This document shows positions 51,422-58,461 of a DNA stretch of 64,000 bases, piece after piece. Numbering within the stretch: the first letter of the stretch is position 1; the number at the start of each line of letters is the position of its first letter. Under the pieces are notes generated by a model. It did not search any database. It was not told the origin of the DNA and worked only from the letters and a program-made list of their open reading frames with translations. The translations under genes and the position numbers were made by a program. Source of the DNA: Halovenus aranensis (lineage in GTDB: Archaea > Halobacteriota > Halobacteria > Halobacteriales > Haloarculaceae); NCBI RefSeq assembly GCF_900100385.1, contig NZ_FNFC01000002.1, forward strand, positions 1 to 64,000. Direction: 5' to 3'.

Positions 51422-52047
51422 GACCGAGACGGACCCTCGTCGGTATCGGTCTGTTCGTGTGTGCGGTGGCAGTCATGTTCGCTCCGCAATTTGGCATCGA
51501 CTTGCCGATTGCGAGACAGCTGACTGTCATTCTCGGCGCTGCCGTTGTCGGCGCTGGCGCCCTGTACATCAGGGGTGAGTCACGGACAGCGGCGGATATC
51601 CCTGCGACTGAGGGGCCTGCCAGCCTGCCGACGCCGGGCGACGAGGTCGAAGACCAACTGGCGACGCTCTCCCGGCGGCCGTTCCGTCCCGAAGAAAAGC
51701 GCAGGTGGAAAGAGACACACGACGACCTCCGAGACCGTCTGCGTCCGCTGGCGCTGGCGACGTTGACCGAGCGGTACAATCTGACCGAGGCCGAGGCGAA
51801 CGACCTGCTCGAATCCGGAGCCTGGTCCGAGAACGACCGCGCAGTCGCCTTCTTTACCGACGATGACGGCAACGACGCGCCGTCGCTGGTTCCCTGGCGC
51901 GACGGGGGTGCGACCGCCGGCGAGCAGGCCAGCCACGTCATCGACGAGCTCGGCGCAATCGAGCGCGGCGACCAACTGCTGCCCGAAGGCGCACTGTCTA
52001 CCGGGGTCGACGAGACCGAGCAACAGGAGAGAGGTGAGTCTGCATGA
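51418..52047 (+). CDS. DUF7269-like two-helix membrane protein
   Basis: The 209-residue product starts with GTG and has two N-terminal helices (about 7-24 and 34-51), then a cytoplasmic helical domain with Glu-Glu-Lys-Arg-Arg-Trp-Lys-Glu-Thr-His-Asp-Asp-Leu-Arg and acidic tail. The label DUF7269 is from recall of this conserved cluster. It overlaps neighbours on both sides (GTGA at the start, ATGA at the end), so it is an integral member of the DUF58 operon. Confidence 0.7.
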   Translation: MRPRRTLVGIGLFVCAVAVMFAPQFGIDLPIARQLTVILGAAVVGAGALYIRGESRTAADIPATEGPASLPTPGDEVEDQLATLSRRPFRPEEKRRWKETHDDLRDRLRPLALATLTERYNLTEAEANDLLESGAWSENDRAVAFFTDDDGNDAPSLVPWRDGGATAGEQASHVIDELGAIERGDQLLPEGALSTGVDETEQQERGESA

Positions 52048-53408
52048 GTGTCACTCAGGAACGCGAGGAGCGTGAGACGACGCCGGAACCAACTGACGAC
52101 GAACGCGACGACACGACGAGCGAGCAGGCCTACACTCGCCTTCTCGACACCTACACTCCCGATTACTGGGACGTCGTCGGCGGGGGAGCCATGGTCGCCG
52201 CGGGACTCGGAATTATATTCCAGACGGAGGCGTTGCTGCTCGCTCCCGTGGTCGCAATCGGCGTCTTGGCGGCCCGCAGCCTCTCCTCACCACCGAGACC
52301 GGACTTCGGAGTCAGCCGGTCGCTCACGCCTGAGTCACCCGACGCTGGCGAGACCGTGACGGTCGAAACGACGATACGGAACCGCGGAGACAGGGTGTTG
52401 CCTGACTGTCGCTTCATCGACCTCGTGCCAGAGGAGCTTCGGGTCACCTCGGGGGCGCCACGACTCGCAACCAGACTGGAACCAGGCGAGACGTGTACAA
52501 TCGAGTACGAAATCGAAGCAGAGAGCGGCAACCACCGCTTCGAAGGTGTCCAAGCGATAGTGAGCGACCGGATGGCCGCACGCGAACGCCAGTACGAACT
52601 GACGGCACCGAGCCAACTGCAGTGTCGATACGACCCCGACACGCTCGAAATACCGGTCGTACGGCGTCTGACGACGCCGTATGCCGGCCGGTTGGCAACC
52701 GATGACTCCGGTGACGGCCTCGAATTCTACGCGGTCCGGGAGTATCGGCCGGGCGACTCCCTCCGGCGTATCGACTGGAATCAGTACGCATCGAGTCGGG
52801 AGCTTACGACCCTTCAGTTCCGCACACAGCGGTCGACTTCGATTGTGCTGTTTCTCGACTTGCGCCAGGAGGCCTACGTTCGAACCGACCAGTCTGAGAA
52901 CCACGCTGTCGACCGGAGCATCGAGGCGGCGAGTCGCCTGCTCGTGACGTTACTCGAGGAGGACCACCGCGTCGGGCTCGCGACGCTCGGCCCAGATGTC
53001 TGGATACCGCCGAGCGATACGTCGACCCATCGGACCAGAGTGCTGGACGCGTTCTCGACAGAGCCAGCGTTCACGTCGAGCCCGCCCGAAAACGCATTCC
53101 CGGTCCGGTTGCGAGCGATACAACTCCTCCAGCGGCTGACCGAGCCGAGTCAGATACTCCTCTGTACGCCACTGGTCGACGACACGATTGAGGTACCGAT
53201 TCAGCTCCTGGAGTCGGCGGGTCACGAAGTGACTGTCATCTCGCCGGACCCGACACGGATGGACAGCCGCGGCGGTGTCGTCGCGACACTCGACCGCCAA
53301 CAGCGAATCGGCCGCATCCACGGCTACGGCGTCCCGGTCATCGACTGGCCGTCAGATATATCACTCGACGTTGCTGTTGCGCGAACGATGAAGGGGTGGT
53401 CACAATGA
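52044..53408 (+). CDS. DUF58-domain protein
   Basis: The 454-residue protein has two N-terminal helices (about 40-75), an extracellular beta-sandwich (about 90-200), and the DUF58 signature Val-Arg-Glu-Tyr-Arg-Pro-Gly-Asp-Ser-Leu-Arg-Arg-Ile-Asp-Trp near residue 235. A degenerate VWA-like domain follows (Val-Leu-Phe-Leu-Asp-Leu-Arg). DUF58 proteins pair with MoxR ATPases, here encoded just beyond the operon on the opposite strand. The complex is thought to chaperone metal insertion or cell-envelope protein maturation; the target here is unknown. Confidence 0.88.
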   Translation: MSVTQEREERETTPEPTDDERDDTTSEQAYTRLLDTYTPDYWDVVGGGAMVAAGLGIIFQTEALLLAPVVAIGVLAARSLSSPPRPDFGVSRSLTPESPDAGETVTVETTIRNRGDRVLPDCRFIDLVPEELRVTSGAPRLATRLEPGETCTIEYEIEAESGNHRFEGVQAIVSDRMAARERQYELTAPSQLQCRYDPDTLEIPVVRRLTTPYAGRLATDDSGDGLEFYAVREYRPGDSLRRIDWNQYASSRELTTLQFRTQRSTSIVLFLDLRQEAYVRTDQSENHAVDRSIEAASRLLVTLLEEDHRVGLATLGPDVWIPPSDTSTHRTRVLDAFSTEPAFTSSPPENAFPVRLRAIQLLQRLTEPSQILLCTPLVDDTIEVPIQLLESAGHEVTVISPDPTRMDSRGGVVATLDRQQRIGRIHGYGVPVIDWPSDISLDVAVARTMKGWSQ

Positions 53409-53944
53409 GTGTGGACAGTGATTGGACGGCGTTTGAGTATCAGCCGCCGACGGCGGGAGCCGCTGCTGCGCTCGGCGGGTCGTTCGTGGCAGCCGTGGCA
53501 CTTGCTTCGTTCCGGCTGTCGTTAGCAGTCGGTGTCACGGCCGGCGGCTTCCTGCTCGCGGCCGGGCTCTTCCGCGGAAGCCATCGTATCGTCACCGCCG
53601 GTGCCGGCGTGATGTTCGGTGCACTCTGTCTGCTTGTCGGCACGGACGGCGCGGTTGTACCCGCGCTGGTGGCGGCTGGCGGGATAGTCGTGGCATACGA
53701 TGCGGGCCGGTATACCGTCCGCATCGGCTCACAAGTCGGCGCAGACGGTAGAGCGACGCGTGCCGTCGTCTCTCATGTCGGGCAAACGGCCGGCGTGACT
53801 GCCGCGAGTGGCGTTGTCGGTGCCGGCATCTACTACGTGTCGCCGACACAGCAGCCGGAGTCCGCCGTCGTCGTGTTGTTGGCTGCGGTCACGTTACTCA
53901 TCTCGGGGCTCGTGCTCGCTGGCTCGGCCTCGCGGTCGGGGTAG
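53405..53944 (+). CDS. DUF7519-like membrane protein
   Basis: The 179-residue product starts at ATG 53405, overlapping the DUF58 stop (ATGA). It is almost entirely hydrophobic, with about six helices. Last gene of the operon; its TAG abuts the CTA (stop) of the convergent MoxR gene with no base between. Related haloarchaeal proteins are known only as DUF7519 (recollection). Probably the membrane partner of the DUF58 system. Confidence 0.7.
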   Translation: MSVDSDWTAFEYQPPTAGAAAALGGSFVAAVALASFRLSLAVGVTAGGFLLAAGLFRGSHRIVTAGAGVMFGALCLLVGTDGAVVPALVAAGGIVVAYDAGRYTVRIGSQVGADGRATRAVVSHVGQTAGVTAASGVVGAGIYYVSPTQQPESAVVVLLAAVTLLISGLVLAGSASRSG

Positions 53945-54904
53945 CTACGCCTCCAGTTCGACCGTCGGTACCGGCACCTGGTCGAGTACGTCCCGGACGA
54001 CACTGCGCTGTTCGACGCCTTCTATCGTTGCCTCGGGCTTGAGGACCAACCGGTGTGCCAGTACCGGCTCGACAACCTGCTTCATGTCGTCGGGGGTGAC
54101 GAACTCCCGTCCCTGGATGACAGCGTGTGCGCGCGCCGACTCGAACAGCTTCTGTGTCCCGCGCGGTGAGACGCCGACCTCGACCTGTGGGTGATTCCGG
54201 GTCGCTCGTCCCACCCTGGCGACGTACTTCAGCACGTCCTCGTCGATGTGGACGGTCTCGGCGACCTGTCGCAGGGCTCTGACTGAATCCGGGTCGAGTA
54301 TCGAATCGACACTCGGCGTCTGTACGTCACGCCCCGCCCGCCGCCGGAGCAGTTCGAACTCGCCCTCTTCTTCAGGGTACCCGACCGAGGATTTCACCTG
54401 GAAGCGGTCGACCTGTGCCTCGGGAAGCTCGAAGGTCCCCTCCTGCTCGACAGGGTTCTGGGTGGCGATGACGAAGAAGGGCTCGGGTAGGTCGTGTGTG
54501 TCGCCGTCGACGGTCACCTGTCGCTCTTGCATCGCTTCGAGCAGGGCGGCCTGAGTCTTTGGCGGTGCGCGATTGATTTCGTCAGCGAGAACGACGTTGG
54601 CGAAAATCGGTCCCTCGGAGAACTCGAAACTACGGTCGCGTTCGTTGAATACGTGGGTGCCAGTCACGTCCGACGGGAGGAGGTCGGGGGTGAACTGGAT
54701 GCGCGAGAATTCGAGTCCGAGCGCCGTCGCCAGCGAACTCGCGGTCAGTGTCTTCCCGGTGCCGGGAACGTCTTCGAGCAGGACGTGCCCCCGAGAGAGG
54801 ACGCCGATCATGACTGTCTCCATGAACTCCCGTTCGCCGATGACTGCGCCGAGTATTTCGTCGATAACCGACTGGGTCGTCTCACTTGCTTCGGTAACGT
54901 CCAT
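53945..54904 (-). CDS. MoxR-type AAA ATPase
   Basis: The 319-residue ATPase has Walker A Val-Pro-Gly-Thr-Gly-Lys-Thr, Walker B Val-Leu-Ala-Asp-Glu-Ile-Asn-Arg-Ala, sensor segment Ile-Ala-Thr-Gln-Asn-Pro, and Val-Ser-Pro-Arg-Gly (sensor 2), all typical of MoxR. It acts on substrates presented by VWA or DUF58 proteins. Orientation is opposite to the DUF58 operon, converging at abutting stops, which is unusual since the ATPase normally leads the operon. Confidence 0.9.
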   Translation of the reverse strand: MDVTEASETTQSVIDEILGAVIGEREFMETVMIGVLSRGHVLLEDVPGTGKTLTASSLATALGLEFSRIQFTPDLLPSDVTGTHVFNERDRSFEFSEGPIFANVVLADEINRAPPKTQAALLEAMQERQVTVDGDTHDLPEPFFVIATQNPVEQEGTFELPEAQVDRFQVKSSVGYPEEEGEFELLRRRAGRDVQTPSVDSILDPDSVRALRQVAETVHIDEDVLKYVARVGRATRNHPQVEVGVSPRGTQKLFESARAHAVIQGREFVTPDDMKQVVEPVLAHRLVLKPEATIEGVEQRSVVRDVLDQVPVPTVELEA

Positions 54905-55008
54905 ACCGCAAAAACAGGTCCCGTCCCCTTACAACTATCTCTCTGTTACACCCCCTCACGGTACCGGTTCCGAGTCGGTACAGCCGTGCCACACAGCGGT
55001 GTTGTACA

Positions 55009-55027
55009 GGCAGTCAAGGCGACTGCC
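55009..55027. repeat. Hairpin upstream of the AbrB/TnpB relic
   Basis: GGCAGTC and GACTGCC form a perfect 7-base stem around AAGGC. It lies 59 bases before the AbrB-like start and could be an end structure of an IS200/IS605-type element; unproven. Confidence 0.4.
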
Positions 55028-55055
55028 CCGGGGTTGAAGCCGACAACACCCAACC

Positions 55056-55062
55056 TTTATTA
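55056..55062 (+). promoter_or_regulatory. TATA element of the AbrB-like ORF
   Basis: TTTATTA centred 27 bases upstream of ATG 55086, fitting leaderless transcription. Confidence 0.45.
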
Positions 55063-55085
55063 CGATTGAGTATGAATAAATAATA

Positions 55086-55214
55086 ATGATTTCGATGGAG
55101 TGCTACCCAAAACTCAGAGAACGCGGGCAAGTAACAATCCCAGAAGAAGTCCGAGACGGGCTTAATCTGGAAGAAGGCGACCAGTTGAAACTCACTGTCG
55201 AAAAACTCGACTAA
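55086..55214 (+). CDS. AbrB/SpoVT-type small DNA-binding protein
   Basis: The 42-residue product contains the AbrB swapped-hairpin pattern: Tyr-Pro-Lys-Leu-Arg-Glu-Arg-Gly-Gln-Val-Thr-Ile-Pro-Glu-Glu-Val-Arg and Leu-Asn-Leu-Glu-Glu-Gly-Asp-Gln-Leu. It lies five bases before the TnpB relic, so it was probably part of the same element; such small ORFs precede some haloarchaeal tnpB genes. It could act as a transcription regulator or antitoxin-like protein. Although the transposase gene is broken, this frame is intact. Confidence 0.7.
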   Translation: MISMECYPKLRERGQVTIPEEVRDGLNLEEGDQLKLTVEKLD

Positions 55215-55219
55215 CACCG

Positions 55220-55586
55220 ATGAAACACACGCTTCGCTTCCGCGCGTACCTGCCCGACGACGTGGCAAGCGAAGCGTGGCACCAAATCGACATTCTCCGG
55301 CAGATTCGTAATCACGCTGTCCGAGACTAGTATAACTCAGACTACAACGATAGACCATCTGACTACGACCAACACAACAAACTCAAAGACTGGACAGACC
55401 AGTGGCCGACCTTTGCCGACCCGTCACAACACGCCGCACAACAGGCCATTACTCAGATTCACAGCGACCTAGAGACGCTGCAAGAACACCGAAACGAAGG
55501 CTACGATGTTGGGCGGTTGCAGCGGCAAGGCAACGGCGAATTTCGGTCGGTGTCGTACAATCAGTCTAGTCGCTTCAACGTGGGTA
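55220..55586 (+). pseudogene. Truncated TnpB (IS200/IS605, IS1341-type) relic
   Basis: Frame from ATG 55220 reads Met-Lys-His-Thr-Leu-Arg-Phe-Arg-Ala-Tyr, with Arg-Asn-His-Ala, then an in-frame TAG (55328-55330), and continues with Ser-Asp-Tyr-Asn, Gln-Ala-Ile-Thr-Gln-Ile and Phe-Arg-Ser-Val-Ser-Tyr-Asn-Gln-Ser. These match the N-terminal part of haloarchaeal TnpB. Homology stops near 55582, where the convergent DUF5781 gene ends, so the RuvC nuclease domain and the omega-RNA end are gone. The element is dead as a mobile unit. Confidence 0.75.
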
Positions 55587-56336
55587 TCAATCCGCTGCGG
55601 GGCCAGTCCCGCCGGCGTACTCGCGGGCGGCGTCGACTAGGTGTTTCCGGTACTCGCTCTCGTCAGGGTCGGCGGCAAGCGACCTGAACAGCTCTCTGAA
55701 GTGCTCGAAGTCGACCTCGGGCGCGTCTGCGGCGGCCGCGTGGGCGAGGTCATAGAGCCGGTGGTCGTCGCCGACGAGGTTGTGTCGCTCGACGAGCCCA
55801 AGAGCGAAGGCCGCGTTGACGGCCGTGATTTCGGGGTCTGCGCCCGCGGTGAGCAGGTCCCACGCCTGCGGACCGTCTGGCCGGTCGGCCACGGAGTTGG
55901 CGAGACTGGCCTCGAGGAAATCGACCAGCTTGTCGGCCGGGGCCACATCGAGCCAGAGGTCGTCGGCGTAGATATCTTTCATGTGATTGGCAATCTGGTA
56001 GCAGTGGGTCAGCTTGCGCTTCTCGACAGTCCGGCCGGTCAAGGCGAGATAGATGGCTTCCTCTGTCGACTGTGTGTGTGATGGGTGTGCCTGCTCGTGG
56101 TGGTGCATGTGCGCGAACTCGTGGAGTGCCAGCTCTCGGGCCATCGCGCTCGTTGCGGCCTGGCGTGAAATCGTCAGGCGGTGTCCCTCCGCGGAGTGGC
56201 TAACGCGGGTTCGCTCGTCGGGGTCTTCGACGACGGTCACGGTGACGGGTCGTTCGAGGGGCCACTCCGTTTCGACGAGTTCGCTGGCGGCGAGAAACGG
56301 TTCCGCAGGGCCTGGTCCCTCCTTTAGAACGTCCAT
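55587..56336 (-). CDS. DUF5781-like protein with a HExxH motif
   Basis: The start at 56336 gives Met-Asp-Val-Leu-Lys-Glu. The 249-residue protein has His-Glu-Phe-Ala-His-Met-His-His-His near residue 75, an HExxH zinc-metalloprotease motif, with Glu-Glu-Ala-Ile-Tyr about 15 residues on as a candidate third ligand. The rest is helical. It resembles haloarchaeal DUF5781 by recall. No signal peptide, so a cytoplasmic peptidase-like enzyme is possible, but activity is not shown. Confidence 0.65.
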   Translation of the reverse strand: MDVLKEGPGPAEPFLAASELVETEWPLERPVTVTVVEDPDERTRVSHSAEGHRLTISRQAATSAMARELALHEFAHMHHHEQAHPSHTQSTEEAIYLALTGRTVEKRKLTHCYQIANHMKDIYADDLWLDVAPADKLVDFLEASLANSVADRPDGPQAWDLLTAGADPEITAVNAAFALGLVERHNLVGDDHRLYDLAHAAAADAPEVDFEHFRELFRSLAADPDESEYRKHLVDAAREYAGGTGPAAD

Positions 56337-56385
56337 ACGCACACAGCCAGGGGACGCTGGCGTATTAGATTTGTGGCGCCCTGTG

Positions 56386-56685
56386 TTATTTCAGCGTCAC
56401 GTAGGTGAGGAAGCTGACCGCGATAAGTTCGAGCAGGTGCATCCCCAGCGCGACCTGGCCCGCAATGGGGTCTGCGGCGTACAGCATGTTCATACTGCTG
56501 AGGAAAAATACCAGGCCGACGAGATTTTCGACCAGTAAGACGAGACAGAATCCGAGCAAGCCCAGCACCATCGTCGACCGGAACTGGCGGTAGTTCCGGA
56601 GCCAGACGAGCGAGATGACCGTGAGTAAGACGCTGTTGACGGCGGTCAGTGCGATTCCCAGTATCGTCGGCACACCCATCGCCAT
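56386..56685 (-). CDS. Three-helix membrane protein (DUF7521-like)
   Basis: The 99-residue protein has three helices (about 6-28, 38-62, 75-97), with little outside the membrane. Many haloarchaea encode such a protein right beside a winged-helix regulator. The regulator gene lies directly upstream (two-base gap), so the pair is likely co-transcribed and functionally linked, perhaps as a membrane signal for the regulator. Label DUF7521 is recollection. Confidence 0.65.
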   Translation of the reverse strand: MAMGVPTILGIALTAVNSVLLTVISLVWLRNYRQFRSTMVLGLLGFCLVLLVENLVGLVFFLSSMNMLYAADPIAGQVALGMHLLELIAVSFLTYVTLK

Positions 56686-56687
56686 CG

Positions 56688-57062
56688 TCAGCTCACCTCC
56701 TCTGAGATCGTCTCGAAGGTCTCTTGATGTTGTTCGAACTGGTCCGTGAGGAAGTACAGCTTCCCGTAGTCGTGCTCGCTCGGTTCGACGACGTTGTGGT
56801 CTTCTAGCATATCCAGGTGGTGGTCTATCGTGTTGTAATTGAGGTCCAGTTCATCGGCGAGTTCGTTCGCGTTCCGCGGCCTGTCTGCTAGCTCTCTGAC
56901 GATGCGAACCCTGTTTGCACCGCCGCGACTCCCAGCAAAGAGATACCACAGGGCCTTCTCCATTGAGTTGGTCCTATCAGATGGTGTGACAAAAGGGGTT
57001 TCGACATCTGTCTCCGCGTCGGGTGTCCTCTCGAGTTCGCTCCCCTGGTTCTCGTGGTACAT
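56688..57062 (-). CDS. Winged-helix (ArsR-like) transcription regulator
   Basis: The 124-residue protein has an acidic N-terminus and a winged-helix domain (about 38-110): Ile-Val-Arg-Glu-Leu-Ala-Asp-Arg-Pro, Ala-Asn-Glu-Leu-Ala-Asp-Glu-Leu-Asp-Leu-Asn-Tyr-Asn-Thr-Ile-Asp-His-His (recognition helix) and Leu-Glu-Asp-His-Asn-Val-Val. Pairs with the membrane protein downstream. Its target is unknown. Confidence 0.82.
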   Translation of the reverse strand: MYHENQGSELERTPDAETDVETPFVTPSDRTNSMEKALWYLFAGSRGGANRVRIVRELADRPRNANELADELDLNYNTIDHHLDMLEDHNVVEPSEHDYGKLYFLTDQFEQHQETFETISEEVS

Positions 57063-57114
57063 TCTCCACCTGGTGTGCTATGTCTGCATCCGACTCTGAG
57101 GGCGTGCAGGAGCG

Positions 57115-58158
57115 TCAACCCATCGAGACGATAGGGCAGTTGACGGTCGCAGCACCCATCGCAAGGACGTTCGCGTCCGTTGCGGAGTCGAGGTCGGAAA
57201 CGTCGTCGAAGTCAGCGTTGTCGTACGGATTGACCATCCACAGCGGCGAATAGCCGTCGTCACCGGGCACTGTCGCGACGACGTTGTGGGTCTGGTCGCT
57301 GCCTTCTTCGGTCATGAAGCCGGAGGCCGGGCCGCCGCCTTCCTGTCCTGGGTTCGTGTTGAAGCTGACGTAAATCGGCGAGAGTGGTATCTTCCCGTCG
57401 GAAGTCGCCTCGTAGGAGTCCTCTTCGAACAGGAAGTAGGAGACGACCTCGCCGCCGTACCAGCCGTCGACGACCGGTGCTTCGTCGTGGTCGTCGCCGA
57501 AGTGTTTCGAAGCGGTCGAGCCCTCGGGAACGACCGGGCAGTTCTTTATCATACCGGTCGGTTCCACGTCGTAGCCCGCCTCGGTGATATCGTCGACGCT
57601 GGTGACGACATTGGCCTCGTAGTCGTCGGGTACCGTCACCTTGTGGACGTGCCAGAAGTCGTTGTATCCATCGTCGCCCGGAATCACGTCGAGGACGTTG
57701 AGCTGCCCCTCTACGGGGTCGCCGTTCTCGTGGAACAGCGCGTAAATCGGTGCGGGCGTCTCCGGCTGGACGTCGAAGTTGTAGTACTCGACCATCTCAC
57801 CGTCGGGACCGAGCCCCTTCGTGATGTGTGGCCCCTGGTCGAAGTCGACCGGTTCGTCCGGGGCAGGCAGACCATTCTCCTCGGTCCGAACCAATAGCGT
57901 CCCGGCCTCCTCGCTGAAGCGGTCGACGGTGGCCCGTGGTGCCTCGGACGGGTCCGTCGGCTCGGGTCCGTCGTCCATCTCGTCACTACCGTCCATCCCG
58001 TCGTCGCCGTCCGTCTCGTCACTGTCAGCCATCGAACCGTCACTCTCGTCGTCCATCGAGTCGTCGTCGGAGCCACCGAGACAACCCGCCAATGCGGCGG
58101 CTGTCGACGCTCCAGCTACCTGTATAAGTCGCCGTCGTGTCGTATTGTCGTTTGACAT
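57115..58158 (-). CDS. Tat lipoprotein with two related domains
   Basis: The leader is Thr-Arg-Arg-Arg-Leu-Ile with lipobox Leu-Ala-Gly-Cys (about residue 26), then a very acidic Asp/Ser/Met-rich linker. Two internally similar halves follow: each has Val-Pro/Ile-Pro-Gly-Asp-Asp-Gly-Tyr, a Trp in a Phe-Trp-His-Val or Leu-Trp-Met-Val context and a Cys-Pro near the end (Asn-Cys-Pro-Val-Val; Asn-Cys-Pro-Ile-Val). The paired Cys-Pro motifs and His-rich positions suggest a metal or redox role, but no family was certain (DUF7482-like is a guess). Not co-directional with an obvious partner. Confidence 0.6.
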   Translation of the reverse strand: MSNDNTTRRRLIQVAGASTAAALAGCLGGSDDDSMDDESDGSMADSDETDGDDGMDGSDEMDDGPEPTDPSEAPRATVDRFSEEAGTLLVRTEENGLPAPDEPVDFDQGPHITKGLGPDGEMVEYYNFDVQPETPAPIYALFHENGDPVEGQLNVLDVIPGDDGYNDFWHVHKVTVPDDYEANVVTSVDDITEAGYDVEPTGMIKNCPVVPEGSTASKHFGDDHDEAPVVDGWYGGEVVSYFLFEEDSYEATSDGKIPLSPIYVSFNTNPGQEGGGPASGFMTEEGSDQTHNVVATVPGDDGYSPLWMVNPYDNADFDDVSDLDSATDANVLAMGAATVNCPIVSMG

Positions 58159-58461
58159 TGCAACTGCACCGTTCGACTGCTGTATAAAGTGGTTTTTTCA
58201 ACATCGAGACAAATTCACGGGAACATCCCGCGTGAGACTATTGAAATTTCGTTCCAAATCGGTGGCGGTCTCGCCGGAGGGTTTAAATAAGGGACCGGTC
58301 CGAAGCGACCCCAACGTGTCACGCGCAGCCTATTCGGCGTCGACAGGGCGGCCGGTCGCAACATCTTGTGTGAGAATAGCACAGAAACCTCCGAACGAGC
58401 CGGATTTGGTCGGCGCGAAACACTACCCTTTTGACCCTCCTGCCGGTATGCGACAGTAATA
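58159..58461. other. Upstream region of the aEF-2 gene
   Basis: No gene is seen. It contains the TATA box at 58282-58289 and a leader of about 150 bases before the aEF-2 start. The left part probably also holds the promoter of the minus-strand lipoprotein gene. Confidence 0.5.
58282..58289 (+). promoter_or_regulatory. TATA box of the aEF-2 gene
   Basis: TTTAAATA follows CGGAGGG, an acceptable BRE-like context. It predicts transcription from about 58312, leaving an unusually long leader before ATG 58462. Confidence 0.5.

Noticed and set aside
55009-55586. Active IS200/IS605 transposon
   Set aside because: TnpB has an internal stop and lacks its nuclease domain and right end, and no TnpA is present.
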